Positions 27,654-37,102 of a stretch of 63,433 nt of DNA are shown here, piece after piece. Numbering within the stretch: position 1 is the first letter of the stretch; the number at the start of each line of letters is the position of its first letter. Both the position numbers and the translations under genes were made by a program. The notes under the pieces were generated by a model. It had not been told where the DNA came from, did not search any database, and saw nothing but the letters and a program-made list of their open reading frames with translations. Origin of the DNA: an uncultured Cytophaga sp. (GTDB lineage Bacteria > Bacteroidota > Bacteroidia > Cytophagales > Cytophagaceae); NCBI RefSeq assembly GCF_937863595.1, contig NZ_CALMGQ010000014.1, positions 1-63,433 of the forward strand, in the 5' to 3' direction.

Positions 27654-29249
27654 TTATTTCAATTCCAATTTCCCAATTTTATATTCACTAGATAAATAAC
27701 CTAATAGAAGAACTTGATTGTCGTCTACTTGAGCTGAAAACTTCGGTCGTGTCGCTATACCTTTTCCTTTATCTGGAGCAGGCATTAACACACGTTTTTT
27801 CAAATTTCCGTCACCATCAATTGATATTAAAGCCACTTGAGATTTCTGAGGATTTTTAGTTCTGTATTGTTTTGGAGAAAACTCTGTACCATTTACTGGG
27901 TTGTCATTATAAAAAATATACACAATGTCTTTATGTTCAAAAACGCCAATGGAAGAATAGAAGCCATAATCGTCTGTAGACACTTGAAATTTTGGAATGT
28001 TAGAACACCATGCTCGCTCGCCACTAGAGTTGAATTTAGTGACCATAACATTGTTGTAATAATAATAATAGGTAGTCCTTGTTGTGGTTCCGCCATTCGC
28101 ATTCGTAGTTGTTGTTGTAACAACATTAACCCAATACTTCTCACTAATTACAACAACTTCTTCTTTATCGTTTACAAATAAATCAACGATGTCATAATTG
28201 TATAATTGATCTGTAGCTTTTGGTTTCTTTTTTTCAGGTTTATTCGGATCAGAGACTTCTTCATCTAAGGGTTTATTGTATACCACAGCTAAGAAGGCAG
28301 CATCAAATTCTTTTTGTTTCGCATAAACTACTTTTTTGTTTAGTAAATCAATCTTAGAAATAATGGTACCAGCTAACGCATTTAATTTCTTTTCAGAATA
28401 AAATCCAGGCACATACATAAACCGTGATTCTTTATCAATGATAATAGACAAGCCCGTTATTTTATTATCACCAACACGCAAGTCATATTCTTTGTATTCT
28501 TTTGTAGCCGTATAATAAGATAAAATATAATAATTGAAATCTATTTTATCGTCATTTGATTTATTATTAAGTTCTTCTCTTTTTAAATCTACACTATATA
28601 CCAAATGGATGTTACTTGCATTATCAATGATATAATCAATGATTGTTGTATTAGATCCTTTATAGGGCAATTCAATAAATGACATACCCTTTTCTAAGAA
28701 ATTTTCATCGATTATTTTATAGTGAAATTTTTCTTTTTCGTTGTTTTTTTCTTTAAAATTTGAAAATATTAAAATAGACTTTTCATCTTCAGACAACGTA
28801 ACATCATAGGTTACAGATTTTTTTGAAGCTAAATTGTCAAATGAATTTACTTCATAAAGTTTTGGATCCAGCAAACCTTCCTTTGAAATGTAACTGGCAA
28901 AAAGTCTTTTTGTATCGGTTTTGCCATCATACAAACTTGAAAAAACAATAATTTTTGTTTTAGAAATAATGATATTTTCAAAAATCGTTTTGTCTTTTTT
29001 CGTCAAATAGACATCTAACTCTTTGGTCCAAAGCCAATTCATATTTAAATCGAACTTTTCTAAGGACGTATTAACACCAACGCCTTTTAAAATATAGAAT
29101 CCAGATTCATCTTTACCTAACACATCTGATGGCAAAGACCCTCTGCTAACTTTATTCGGCGCACCCCAACGCACTTCAATATCTTGGGCATGCAATTGCT
29201 GAAAAGCAATTACAAAAAGGAATGAAAACGCAACGAAAATAATTTTCAT
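27654..29249 (-). CDS. Large secreted protein of unknown function
   Basis: This 531-residue exported protein has a signal peptide (MKIIFVAFSFLFVIAFQQLH, cleavage after AQ). The mature part is beta-rich with repeated strands such as KIIVFSSLYDG and VALISIDGDGNLKKRV, suggesting a beta-propeller-like fold. A low-complexity segment of Thr, Asn and Tyr (TTTTNANGG, then TYYYYYNN) lies around residues 375-400. No catalytic residues or sorting domain were seen, so it is likely periplasmic. The divergent gene downstream of its start also encodes an exported protein. Confidence 0.65.
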   Translation of the reverse strand: MKIIFVAFSFLFVIAFQQLHAQDIEVRWGAPNKVSRGSLPSDVLGKDESGFYILKGVGVNTSLEKFDLNMNWLWTKELDVYLTKKDKTIFENIIISKTKIIVFSSLYDGKTDTKRLFASYISKEGLLDPKLYEVNSFDNLASKKSVTYDVTLSEDEKSILIFSNFKEKNNEKEKFHYKIIDENFLEKGMSFIELPYKGSNTTIIDYIIDNASNIHLVYSVDLKREELNNKSNDDKIDFNYYILSYYTATKEYKEYDLRVGDNKITGLSIIIDKESRFMYVPGFYSEKKLNALAGTIISKIDLLNKKVVYAKQKEFDAAFLAVVYNKPLDEEVSDPNKPEKKKPKATDQLYNYDIVDLFVNDKEEVVVISEKYWVNVVTTTTTNANGGTTTRTTYYYYYNNVMVTKFNSSGERAWCSNIPKFQVSTDDYGFYSSIGVFEHKDIVYIFYNDNPVNGTEFSPKQYRTKNPQKSQVALISIDGDGNLKKRVLMPAPDKGKGIATRPKFSAQVDDNQVLLLGYLSSEYKIGKLELK

Positions 29250-29301
29250 ATTAGTTTATATTTATAAGTAACTTTGACAAATATCTAAAAAATCCATTCA
29301 A

Positions 29302-30027
29302 ATGAAACCTTTTAAATCGGTATTATTTTTTATTCTGTTCTGCTATGGCTCACATGCACAGACAGTACCAGATAATTCAGGTCAAATTAAGGTATATGAT
29401 TCATATCAACCTTCAAAAAGTACTAAGAGCTTAAAAAGGAACAAGTTCTCAATAAACCCCTTAGGCGTTTTAATTGGCGATTATCCCTTGTATTATGAAA
29501 GAATGTTTGGTAATACATTTAGTATTGAACTAGCAGTTGGTGTAACCTATCAAAACTATATAGGAAATATAGTCGACATTGGAAGGGCCAATTCAAATTC
29601 GAATAGTGACGATGAAAAATTGTATAAATTAGGCCGCACGTTTAGCATTTCTCCAAAAGTATATCTTCAAGATGATGGTTTTGAAGGATCCTATTTGGCG
29701 CTGTGCTATCGTCACAGGTATTACGCAGATGATGCTATAACTTACCAAGGAAATCCTCTGCCAAGCGCTATGGGAGAATATAAAAAAATTAATAGCTTCA
29801 CATTTAATTACGGGTATTTATTTTATTTAGGTAAAAATATCATTTTGGATTATTATGTAGGCATAGGCATCAACACCATTAGCGACTCATATGTAGTTTC
29901 CGAATACAACCAAAATTATTATAATGGCTGGCCTAACACCAGTCCCCAATATACTTATAAAAACGAAACCAAGAGTAGAACACTTCCTACTGGAATGATG
30001 GGGCTAAAATTTTCTTATGAATTTTAG
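29302..30027 (+). CDS. Exported outer-membrane-like protein of unknown function
   Basis: This 241-residue protein has a signal peptide (MKPFKSVLFFILFCYGSHAQ). The remainder is beta-rich with aromatic strands (YYERMFGNTFSIELAVGVTY, FSISPKVYLQ, YLALCYRHRYY) and a closing strand ending MGLKFSYEF. The C-terminal Phe is typical of outer-membrane barrels. It starts 52 bases from the divergent secreted protein gene and shares its promoter region. The function is unknown. Confidence 0.65.
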   Translation: MKPFKSVLFFILFCYGSHAQTVPDNSGQIKVYDSYQPSKSTKSLKRNKFSINPLGVLIGDYPLYYERMFGNTFSIELAVGVTYQNYIGNIVDIGRANSNSNSDDEKLYKLGRTFSISPKVYLQDDGFEGSYLALCYRHRYYADDAITYQGNPLPSAMGEYKKINSFTFNYGYLFYLGKNIILDYYVGIGINTISDSYVVSEYNQNYYNGWPNTSPQYTYKNETKSRTLPTGMMGLKFSYEF

Positions 30028-30053
30028 CGAATTTTCAGATAATGGCATTTAAT

Positions 30054-30084
30054 AAAAAAGACTACAATAGATGTAGTCTTTTTT
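30054..30084. terminator. Bidirectional terminator, 13-bp stem
   Basis: Arms 30054-30066 (AAAAAAGACTACA) and 30072-30084 pair perfectly around the loop ATAGA, with T-run and A-run flanks. It separates the convergent outer-membrane gene and the TerB-like gene. Confidence 0.8.
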
Positions 30085-30087
30085 CAT

Positions 30088-30486
30088 TTAATTATCATCA
30101 TAATCTTTATTCAATTTCAATCTAATATAGAACAGCAAGGAATGTTCTTCAACGGATACATATTTATCGCTTTTTGCAATTTTATTTAATTCTTGCACAA
30201 TCAATTCGTATACATCAAAAGGGATGTCGATTTTTTTAGCGAGGGTCTCTACAAGTTCCATTTTTTGTGTTTCAGTTAGTGTATGCGTATATGCATTCAC
30301 TTCTTTAATGATGGCGTCTTTTTGTTCTTCCGTTTGAAAAAATACACGTACTAATGTATTGTGCAAACTATCGTTTAATGCGATTGCTTCTTCTTTATTA
30401 ATAACAAAATCAGATTCTGCTAAAAAGATATACAGAAACGAAACCAAATAATTAATATCCCAATGTTCTAATAGTCTGTCTTTCAT
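30088..30486 (-). CDS. TerB-like helical protein
   Basis: A 132-residue, all-helical acidic protein. An N-terminal helix contains VSFLYIFLAESDFVINKEEA, matching the opening of TerB/tellurite-resistance-like domains, where an acidic motif near the first helix binds metal. The C-terminal half repeats the pattern around YVSVEEHSLLFYIRLKL. TerB-like domains are common in stress genes, but no other ter gene is present, so a tellurite role is not supported. It stands alone. Confidence 0.5.
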   Translation of the reverse strand: MKDRLLEHWDINYLVSFLYIFLAESDFVINKEEAIALNDSLHNTLVRVFFQTEEQKDAIIKEVNAYTHTLTETQKMELVETLAKKIDIPFDVYELIVQELNKIAKSDKYVSVEEHSLLFYIRLKLNKDYDDN

Positions 30487-30688
30487 AGTTGTTTTATAAG
30501 GTATAAAGGTATGGTATTTACAAGAATGTTTTAATAGAAAATTGAATTATTATATTTTATAAGTATCTAAATAACAAGGAATAAAAATTTTTTGCCAATA
30601 TGTTTAAAATACTTAAACAAGTCTTCGTTTATATTTTCTGTAAAATGCGCAATCCTGTTGTATCTTGCAGTATAATTAACGAGCTCTA

Positions 30689-31468
30689 ATGAAAGGCTTT
30701 TTTAAAAAGTATCTAGGTTTTATTTACCCTTCAAAAACATCTGCTGATAAAGCAGATGCTGATATAACACACGGTGAAAGAGATCAACTACATCCGCTAA
30801 CTACAACAAGACCTGCTGAAGAACCCTATGTATTCAAATCTGCTGTGGAGGAAGAAGAGGGGTACGAGGCATTTGCTCGTTATTTATCTTTACGAATCAT
30901 TCGAAAAGTAGATTTAGAGACTTTTCCAGAAGATGCATTTTATGTGCGTGAAATGTTGGACGACACGAAGACTATTTTAGTATTAGATTATCCCTCATCT
31001 ATTGAGCACGTATTAAGAACAAATGCAGCTGATTGGAAAATATCAGAAGAAGAATTATTTGATCGAGCACTAAAGAATATTCAAGAAACATATCATCGTG
31101 TTGTCATTCCGTATGAAGGGCATCCAAATGCAGGCATGCTAACTCTTTCTGGTGAGGACGCTTTTAAAACCTCTGCAGTTTTATATTTAGAAGAATATCC
31201 AGCCTTGCAAGGTACGCATGGGGCACTTGTGGCATTACCAGACAAAGATACCTTTTTATGCAAGCCTATTGAAGATGACTTATCCTTAGAAGTAGGAATG
31301 GAATTTCTGGTTCATTTTACAGATGAAACCTATTACAAGTCTGAACATCCTATTTCAAGACAAATCTATTGGTATATCAATGGCGAGTTTACCGTCATTC
31401 CGTATAGTATCGGTATTGAACGAATGAATTATGTCTTACCTTTTGATTTAGAAGATCGCTTGTTTTGA
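30689..31468 (+). CDS. Unknown cytosolic protein
   Basis: A 259-residue soluble protein without signal peptide or membrane segment. It starts with a charged region (KKYLGFIYPSKTSADKADAD), then a globular mixed alpha/beta part with ARYLSLRIIRKVDLETFPED and LVLDYPSSIEHVL. The C-terminal half has aromatic strands (ISRQIYWYINGEFTVIPYSI). It has some resemblance to DUF1444-like proteins, but I cannot confirm that. It is monocistronic, with a terminator 70 bases after its stop. Confidence 0.55.
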   Translation: MKGFFKKYLGFIYPSKTSADKADADITHGERDQLHPLTTTRPAEEPYVFKSAVEEEEGYEAFARYLSLRIIRKVDLETFPEDAFYVREMLDDTKTILVLDYPSSIEHVLRTNAADWKISEEELFDRALKNIQETYHRVVIPYEGHPNAGMLTLSGEDAFKTSAVLYLEEYPALQGTHGALVALPDKDTFLCKPIEDDLSLEVGMEFLVHFTDETYYKSEHPISRQIYWYINGEFTVIPYSIGIERMNYVLPFDLEDRLF

Positions 31469-31538
31469 TAGAATCCTTGGGTTAATTTATATTTTTTAAA
31501 ACAACGACTATCTGAATAGAAAAGCCGTATGTATGATT

Positions 31539-31570
31539 AAAATCAAGCGCTTATTAACGCTTGGTTTTTT
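31539..31570 (+). terminator. Terminator hairpin after unknown gene
   Basis: AAAATCAAGCG (31539-31549) pairs with CGCTTGGTTTTTT (31558-31570), with one G-U pair and a T-run. The -33 TTG proposed for asnB lies inside its right arm. Confidence 0.65.
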
Positions 31571-31591
31571 AAAAACAGAACTTTACCTTCG
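31561..31591 (+). promoter_or_regulatory. Putative asnB promoter (TTG-N20-TAnnTTTG type)
   Basis: TTG at 31561-31563 and TACCTTCG at 31584-31591 are separated by 20 bases, the spacing expected for Bacteroidota promoters. The -7 box matches 7 of 8 positions if the middle pair is free. The asnB ATG is only seven bases past the box, so the leader would be very short or the gene translated from near its 5' end. Confidence 0.4.
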
Positions 31592-31597
31592 TAGGAT

Positions 31598-33445
31598 ATG
31601 TGTGGAATAACCGGATTTATTTCTAGTAACTGGGTATTGAATGATCTTCAAAAAATGACCCGAAAACTCAAACATCGAGGGCCAGATGCAGAAGGTTTTT
31701 ATTCCAATACAGAACAAGATATATTTTTAGGACATAGAAGGCTAAGTATATTAGACTTATCAGATGCTGCAAACCAGCCATTTTATTCGAATGATAATCG
31801 GTATGTGATGGTGTATAACGGCGAGGTATTTAATTATCAGGAAATTGCTGCTAAATATGCCATTCAAACCAAGACGACAAGTGACACAGAAGTAATTATT
31901 GAACTCTTTGCAAAAATAGGAGTTGATGCATTTCAAGAATTCAACGGCATGTTTGCCATCGCAATTTGGGATACCTTAGAAGAAAAGTTGACTTTAGTAC
32001 GAGATCGTTTCGGCATCAAACCACTTTGTTACTATGATGGTCCAAATGGATTTGCATTTGCTTCTGAGCTAAAAGCAATCATAGAACTTCCGATCCCTAG
32101 ATTGATTAATACGGAAGCTTTGGCAGATTATTTATTTTTAGAATACATACCAAAACCGAATACCATTTTTCAAAATATAAAAAAATTGACGAATGGATGT
32201 TACCTAGAAGTTACGAATAAAGTGAACGTAAAAATCAAATCGTTTTATGATATTCGCGACAAGTACAATCCAACACCAATTAAGGAAGAAAATGCAATAG
32301 AGGAATTTCATTCATTACTTTCAAAAGCGGTAAAATCAAGAATGATTAGCGATGTACCCATAGGTGCATTTTTAAGTGGAGGTGTGGACTCATCTTTAAT
32401 TGTAGCAAAGTTTCAAGAACAAAGCGCCTTGCCTGTCGAAACATTTACGATTTCATTTGATGAAAAAAAATTCGATGAAAGTTCATATGCACGTAGAGTT
32501 GCAGATATATTAAAAACAAACCATCACGAATACAAATTACCAAAGGAAGATATATTTAATGTATTGAAAGATGCAGTAGAGTTTTACGATGAACCATTTT
32601 CTGTATCTTCGGTTTTACCGAGTTTATTGATTTCGAAGGTTACGAAGCAACATACATCTGTAGCATTATCAGGTGATGGCGGAGACGAGTTATTCATGGG
32701 ATACAATACCTATTATTGGTATAACCGAATTGACACATTAAAAAAAATAGGTGGCAATGCCTCCTTAAAGTTGGCTGGCAGTATATTGAAAATGTTAGGA
32801 GGAAAACCTGCATTGAAAGCACGATATTTTGAAGGAGCGAATGATGCGGACCCATATTTAAATTTATGGTCACAAGAGCAACATATGTTTACGCAAAAAG
32901 AAATTGGCTCATTGTTGAATTACAAGTATAAACATGCTACTACAATTCCGTATTGGGAATCTCTAGAAAAAATTTCTCTATCCAACGAACAAGCCATTTC
33001 ATTTTTTGATATCAATCATTATTTAGCAGATGATTTAATGTACAAAATGGATATTGCTTCAATGCGTCATAGTTTAGAAGTACGTTGTCCATTTTTGGAT
33101 TATAATTTAGCTGAATTTGCAATTAATTTGCCACTTGATTTAAAAATTAAAAATGGCACACAAAAGTATATTTTAAAAAAGGCATTAGAGCGCTATATTC
33201 CCAAAGATATTATTTATAGAACCAAATGGGGCTTTTCTGCACCTACAGAAGGTTGGCTTAAGGGATCTCATAATTATTTAATTGAGCATTATTTGAATAA
33301 AAAATATATTGACGCTCAAGGTATTTTTAATTCAAATGAAATTGAAAAATTAACATTTGAGTTTAAATCCGGAAATCTCTTTCATAACAAACGTATATGG
33401 ACCTTATTAATTTTCCAATTATGGTTTGAGCAATTTATGGATTAA
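31598..33445 (+). CDS. asnB: Asparagine synthase (glutamine-hydrolysing)
   Basis: This enzyme makes asparagine from aspartate, ATP and glutamine. It has 615 residues. After Met, Cys2 in MCGITGF is the N-terminal nucleophile of the glutaminase domain (about 1-190, including RGPDAEGF and YNGEVFNY). The C-terminal synthetase has the ATP-pyrophosphatase loop LSGGVDSS near residue 260 and ALSGDGGDELFMGY. In Bacteroidota such enzymes also serve in surface-polysaccharide or amide-transfer clusters. No such cluster is adjacent here. Confidence 0.93.
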   Translation: MCGITGFISSNWVLNDLQKMTRKLKHRGPDAEGFYSNTEQDIFLGHRRLSILDLSDAANQPFYSNDNRYVMVYNGEVFNYQEIAAKYAIQTKTTSDTEVIIELFAKIGVDAFQEFNGMFAIAIWDTLEEKLTLVRDRFGIKPLCYYDGPNGFAFASELKAIIELPIPRLINTEALADYLFLEYIPKPNTIFQNIKKLTNGCYLEVTNKVNVKIKSFYDIRDKYNPTPIKEENAIEEFHSLLSKAVKSRMISDVPIGAFLSGGVDSSLIVAKFQEQSALPVETFTISFDEKKFDESSYARRVADILKTNHHEYKLPKEDIFNVLKDAVEFYDEPFSVSSVLPSLLISKVTKQHTSVALSGDGGDELFMGYNTYYWYNRIDTLKKIGGNASLKLAGSILKMLGGKPALKARYFEGANDADPYLNLWSQEQHMFTQKEIGSLLNYKYKHATTIPYWESLEKISLSNEQAISFFDINHYLADDLMYKMDIASMRHSLEVRCPFLDYNLAEFAINLPLDLKIKNGTQKYILKKALERYIPKDIIYRTKWGFSAPTEGWLKGSHNYLIEHYLNKKYIDAQGIFNSNEIEKLTFEFKSGNLFHNKRIWTLLIFQLWFEQFMD

Positions 33446-33505
33446 GAATACTAGTTGCGATGCAAATTACATTCATTAATATGTAAAATGACGACAACGA
33501 GTGTA

Positions 33506-34786
33506 TCAATAAAAATTATTTCTTTTTTCGTATACAGAACCTTTAGTGCCAAACCAAATGAGTACAGAATAGGCTAGCAATAAAACAGGGAAGGCAGAAA
33601 TGATGGAATAATCTGTTAACAAATACACAAATAACAAGGGCACTACAGCACCGCCAAATACAGACATTACCAAGACACCACTTGCTTTAACAGCATATTT
33701 ACCCATCCCATCAATGCCCATGGTAAATACCGTTGGCCATACAATTGAATTGCACAAACCAATTAAAACCAATAGATACAAAGCAGGATCCACTGTCTGT
33801 GTTACAATATGTTTTTCATTGTTATTTACAATGAGATAAACCAACAATAAGAAGACTGCTGTACTACCAGAAAGCTTCATTAATTTACGCGGACTTGTTG
33901 CCACAAACAACAAACCTGCACCAACAAATCTACCTAGAAGTGCTAAGCCCCAATAGTAGGGGATTAATGAAACCCCTTTTTCTGAAATATAATAAGCCAA
34001 GGAAACTTCTGCACCAACATACAAAAATAAGGTTATTGCTCCATTTACAACTTGAGGATATTGGAATATATATTTGCGCGGCTCTTTTTCATTTGGTCGA
34101 ATAAGAGGTGTCTGATCTTCAATATGTACTTTCGGCAATTCTGAAAGTACGACTATTAGCATGAGTAAAAACCAAATAGATCCAAATACAAGATAAGGGA
34201 CTTGAACCATTAAAATTTTATGTTCCATAATTTGCTCAGGTGTCATGGCAACAATCGTTGCTGGATCTAATCCTGAAATCGAAAGAAATAAACCTCCAGC
34301 AAGCAAGGGCGCTAAAAATGTCCCAAACGAGTTAAATGCTTGAATAAAAGATAATTTTGCAGCACCTTTCCCCCGCATACCCAATAAAGCAACATAAGGA
34401 TTACTTGCTACTTGTAAAAACGTAAAACCGGCACCCAATACAAAAAGTGCCATTAATAGTTTTACAAATGAATTGGATTCGGCTGCTGGGTAAAATAAGA
34501 AACAACCAAAGCTTGCCAATCCCGCCCCAATGATTATTCCTTTTCTAAAACCAACGATATTGATTAAATAACCAGCAGGCAGTGCAATTACAAAGTAGGT
34601 GGCATAAAGCGCAAGGTTAATACTCAAAGATTCGTAAAAACTTAATTTAAAAACGTCGCGCAACTCTTCAATCAAAGAGAAATTTAATACAGTTATAAAC
34701 CCCCACATTAAAAAAAGGGTTGAAAGTACTAAAAAAACTTTTGTGTAATTGATGGAACTTTGCGTGTTTGGATACATCGAATTCAT
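33506..34786 (-). CDS. FucP-type sugar MFS transporter
   Basis: A 426-residue inner-membrane protein of the major facilitator superfamily with about twelve helices. The first helix region LSTLFLMWGFITVLNFSLIE and the motif ATYFVIALPAGYLINIVGFR are characteristic of the L-fucose/glucose-galactose permease group. It likely imports a hexose with protons. The start at 34786 is used, and an internal ATG nine bases downstream is an equal option. It is convergent with asnB across a 60-base gap in which no hairpin was seen. Confidence 0.85.
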   Translation of the reverse strand: MNSMYPNTQSSINYTKVFLVLSTLFLMWGFITVLNFSLIEELRDVFKLSFYESLSINLALYATYFVIALPAGYLINIVGFRKGIIIGAGLASFGCFLFYPAAESNSFVKLLMALFVLGAGFTFLQVASNPYVALLGMRGKGAAKLSFIQAFNSFGTFLAPLLAGGLFLSISGLDPATIVAMTPEQIMEHKILMVQVPYLVFGSIWFLLMLIVVLSELPKVHIEDQTPLIRPNEKEPRKYIFQYPQVVNGAITLFLYVGAEVSLAYYISEKGVSLIPYYWGLALLGRFVGAGLLFVATSPRKLMKLSGSTAVFLLLVYLIVNNNEKHIVTQTVDPALYLLVLIGLCNSIVWPTVFTMGIDGMGKYAVKASGVLVMSVFGGAVVPLLFVYLLTDYSIISAFPVLLLAYSVLIWFGTKGSVYEKRNNFY

Positions 34787-34931
34787 TATGGTTTGTTCAA
34801 CAAAAAAAGATTCAAGTGTTTTACGAAAATAAGAAACTTATGTTCGACCATTAATTTACTATTTTAATGTATTGAATAAAATGTATGTTCATTTATTTTT
34901 TATTTTCATTCTAAAGTATTAATTCGCATAC

Positions 34932-35237
34932 ATGATTTTATTTAATACAACATTTAATTTAGATCCTGCTGTTGAAACAGACTGGATTAATTGGGCGAAA
35001 GACGTTTACTTCACAAATGCCTTAGATTCAGGCTATGTGCTTCGACATAATTTAATGAAATTGCGCTTCGAGCAAGAAGGAAGCGGCAGTACGTACAGTC
35101 TTCAGTTGTTTTTTGACAAAGACAATCATCTAGAAAAATTCTTGCAAGATTGGGAACAGAAAGCAATGAATGAACTTGCACAACGATTTGGCTCAAATGC
35201 TGTGTATTTCCAAACTATGCTAGACGTTGTAATATAA
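34932..35237 (+). CDS. DUF4286-family small protein
   Basis: This 101-residue protein begins MILFNTTFNLDPAVETDWIN, the DUF4286 pattern found in many Bacteroidota. The fold appears alpha/beta with a ferredoxin-like arrangement (strand YSLQLFFDKDN, helix HLEKFLQDWEQKAMNELAQR). DUF4286 proteins have no known function. The gene is monocistronic and divergent from the sugar transporter. Confidence 0.75.
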   Translation: MILFNTTFNLDPAVETDWINWAKDVYFTNALDSGYVLRHNLMKLRFEQEGSGSTYSLQLFFDKDNHLEKFLQDWEQKAMNELAQRFGSNAVYFQTMLDVVI

Positions 35238-35431
35238 GGGAGTAAGCTTTTTAAGCAAAGGCAGTTTTGATTAGAGCGCATTGAAAAATTGTAATAAACC
35301 TGTCTAATAAATTGTATAGCAATCAAAGCTACGTTGCTCATTACATAGGCTAATACAGTTTCTCTGCCTTGGCGTATTATTTAACAAGGGTTTTGGGAAT
35401 AATAGATTATACTGCAGAATTTCTACACTAA

Positions 35432-35467
35432 ACTACGTTGTTGCAAAAGACTACGTTGTTGCAAAAG
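35432..35467. repeat. 18-bp perfect tandem duplication
   Basis: ACTACGTTGTTGCAAAAG occurs twice back to back (35432-35449 and 35450-35467) in the 287-base gap 35238-35524, just before the serS terminator. A degenerate related word, GCTACGTTGCTC, lies near 35320. The rest of the gap shows nothing recognised. Confidence 0.7.
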
Positions 35468-35473
35468 TATAAA

Positions 35474-35526
35474 AAAATATAAGTGGTTGAGGGATTCAGG
35501 TCGAATCAATCAACCACTTATATTTT
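35474..35526 (-). terminator. serS terminator
   Basis: A 17-bp perfect stem pairs 35474-35490 with 35510-35526, with an inner GATTC/GAATC stem inside the loop. The minus-strand side ends with a T-run (A-run at 35471-35477 on the plus strand). It overlaps the last two bases of serS. Confidence 0.75.
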
Positions 35527-36796
35527 AATTAATGGTATCAAATCCTGTATACGATTGCAATACTTTTGGAATACGAATACCTTCAGGTGTTTGATTGTTC
35601 TCTAAAATTGAAGCCACAATGCGTGGCAAAGCTAAAGCACTACCATTTAGCGTATGCAATAACTGCATTTTACCATCTGTTTTATAACGTAGCTTAAGTC
35701 TATTCGCTTGATAGGATTCGAAGTTACTTACCGAACTTACTTCCAACCAACGTTTTTGTGCAGCAGAAAATACTTCAAAATCAAACGTAAGTGCAGATGT
35801 AAAACTCATATCGCCTGCACATAGATGCAAAATGCGGTACGGCAATTCAAGTTTTTCTAATATACCTTGTACATGTTTTTTCATTTCTTCTAAAACAGCA
35901 TAGGAATTTTCTGGCTTGGTAATTTGTACTATTTCAACTTTATCGAATTGATGCAATCTATTTAAGCCTCTAACATCCGCACCCCAAGACCCCGCTTCTC
36001 TTCTGAAGCATGGCGTATAACCCGCATTTTTAATTGGAAGATCTTCTTCTTTAAGAATCACATCACGATACATATTGGTAATAGGCACTTCAGCCGTAGG
36101 GATCAAATAATATTTATCTTCATTTGCATAATACATTTGACCGTCTTTGTCGGGCAATTGGCCTGTAGCATAAGCCGAAGCTTCATTTACTAGAATAGGA
36201 GGTTGCACCTCTATGTAGCCACTTTTAACAGCTTCATCCAAGAAAAAATTGATTAAGGCACGCTGCAAACGAGCACCTTTATTTTTGTATACAGGAAAAC
36301 CTGCTCCCGTAATTTTATTCCCTAATTCAAAATCAATAATATCATACTTCTTAATCAGCTCCCAATGCGGCTGCGCATCAACATGTAAAACGGGTATTTC
36401 ACCGTGAGAATGAATGGTAATATTTTCCTCTGGAGTTTTACCAGCGGGAACACTTGCATGGGGAAGGTTGGGTAATGTTACAAGGAGATTTATTAGCTCG
36501 TCTTCCGACTTGGTTAAAGATTCTTGCAATTCTTTTGTTTTCGTACGCAATTCAGTTGCAGCTACCTTTTCAAGTTCCGCCTCTTCTTTTTTGCCTGACT
36601 TCATTAAATCACCTACGAGCTTGGCTTTATTATTTGCTTCTGCTAGAAGTACATCCAAATTATGTTGTGTTTCTCTTCTAAATTGGTCTTTATCAATGAC
36701 TTCATTTACTAAAACTTCAGCGTTAGCAACATATTTCTTTGTAAGTCCCTCAATAACGACAGACTTATTTTCACGGATATAATTGATTTGCAACAT
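35525..36796 (-). CDS. serS: Seryl-tRNA synthetase
   Basis: This class II synthetase charges tRNA-Ser (and tRNA-Sec where present) in the cytoplasm. It has 423 residues. The N-terminal coiled coil (about 1-105, with QHNLDVLLAEANNKAKLVGD and LRTKTKELQESL) contacts the tRNA variable arm. The catalytic core has motif 2 (PCFRREAGSWGADVRG) and motif 3 (NGSALALPRIVASILENNQ). It is a single-gene unit transcribed away from rho. The gap between serS and rho is described with the leader region. Confidence 0.97.
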   Translation of the reverse strand: MLQINYIRENKSVVIEGLTKKYVANAEVLVNEVIDKDQFRRETQHNLDVLLAEANNKAKLVGDLMKSGKKEEAELEKVAATELRTKTKELQESLTKSEDELINLLVTLPNLPHASVPAGKTPEENITIHSHGEIPVLHVDAQPHWELIKKYDIIDFELGNKITGAGFPVYKNKGARLQRALINFFLDEAVKSGYIEVQPPILVNEASAYATGQLPDKDGQMYYANEDKYYLIPTAEVPITNMYRDVILKEEDLPIKNAGYTPCFRREAGSWGADVRGLNRLHQFDKVEIVQITKPENSYAVLEEMKKHVQGILEKLELPYRILHLCAGDMSFTSALTFDFEVFSAAQKRWLEVSSVSNFESYQANRLKLRYKTDGKMQLLHTLNGSALALPRIVASILENNQTPEGIRIPKVLQSYTGFDTIN

Positions 36797-37102
36797 GTTT
36801 ATATTAAATTTGGGTGCTGAATATAGGTATGCAAGTTACAAGAAATACGGCTTATTGAAATTAAAAATTTCATAATGTTTTATGTTTTTCCTTACTTGCC
36901 CTTGACAATAACACATTGTTCTAGTATACTTGTATCATCAATTCGTTATCAGCCACAATTTTCTGCTGCTCACCAAGATTTCAATAATCAAATACGTTGT
37001 ATTATTATTCTTTGAACCAGGCGTTGCGCGAGCAAACTGTGCAAAAATACGAATGAATTAAACCCACCTACCCTTAGATTTCAATTACATCAGCACACAT
37101 TT
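36797..37102. other. serS-rho intergenic region and putative rho leader
   Basis: This 306-base gap carries no gene. It holds the sigma70-like promoter at 36902-36930 and then about 165 bases of untranslated leader before rho. The leader is C-rich and G-poor in places (for example ACCCACCTACCC near 37061-37074), which would suit Rho binding to its own messenger. No intrinsic terminator hairpin was seen in it. Confidence 0.4.
36902..36930 (+). promoter_or_regulatory. Consensus -35/-10 promoter-like sequence before rho
   Basis: TTGACA at 36902-36907 and TATACT at 36925-36930 are separated by 17 bases, almost identical to the E. coli primary-sigma consensus. Bacteroidota normally use TTG/TAnnTTTG, so the match may be accidental, a horizontally understood promoter, or a different sigma target. 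Confidence 0.35.

Noticed and set aside
35480..35526. tRNA T-arm-like GTCGAATC sequence.
   Set aside because: It is part of the serS terminator hairpin; no acceptor, D or anticodon arm can be drawn around it.
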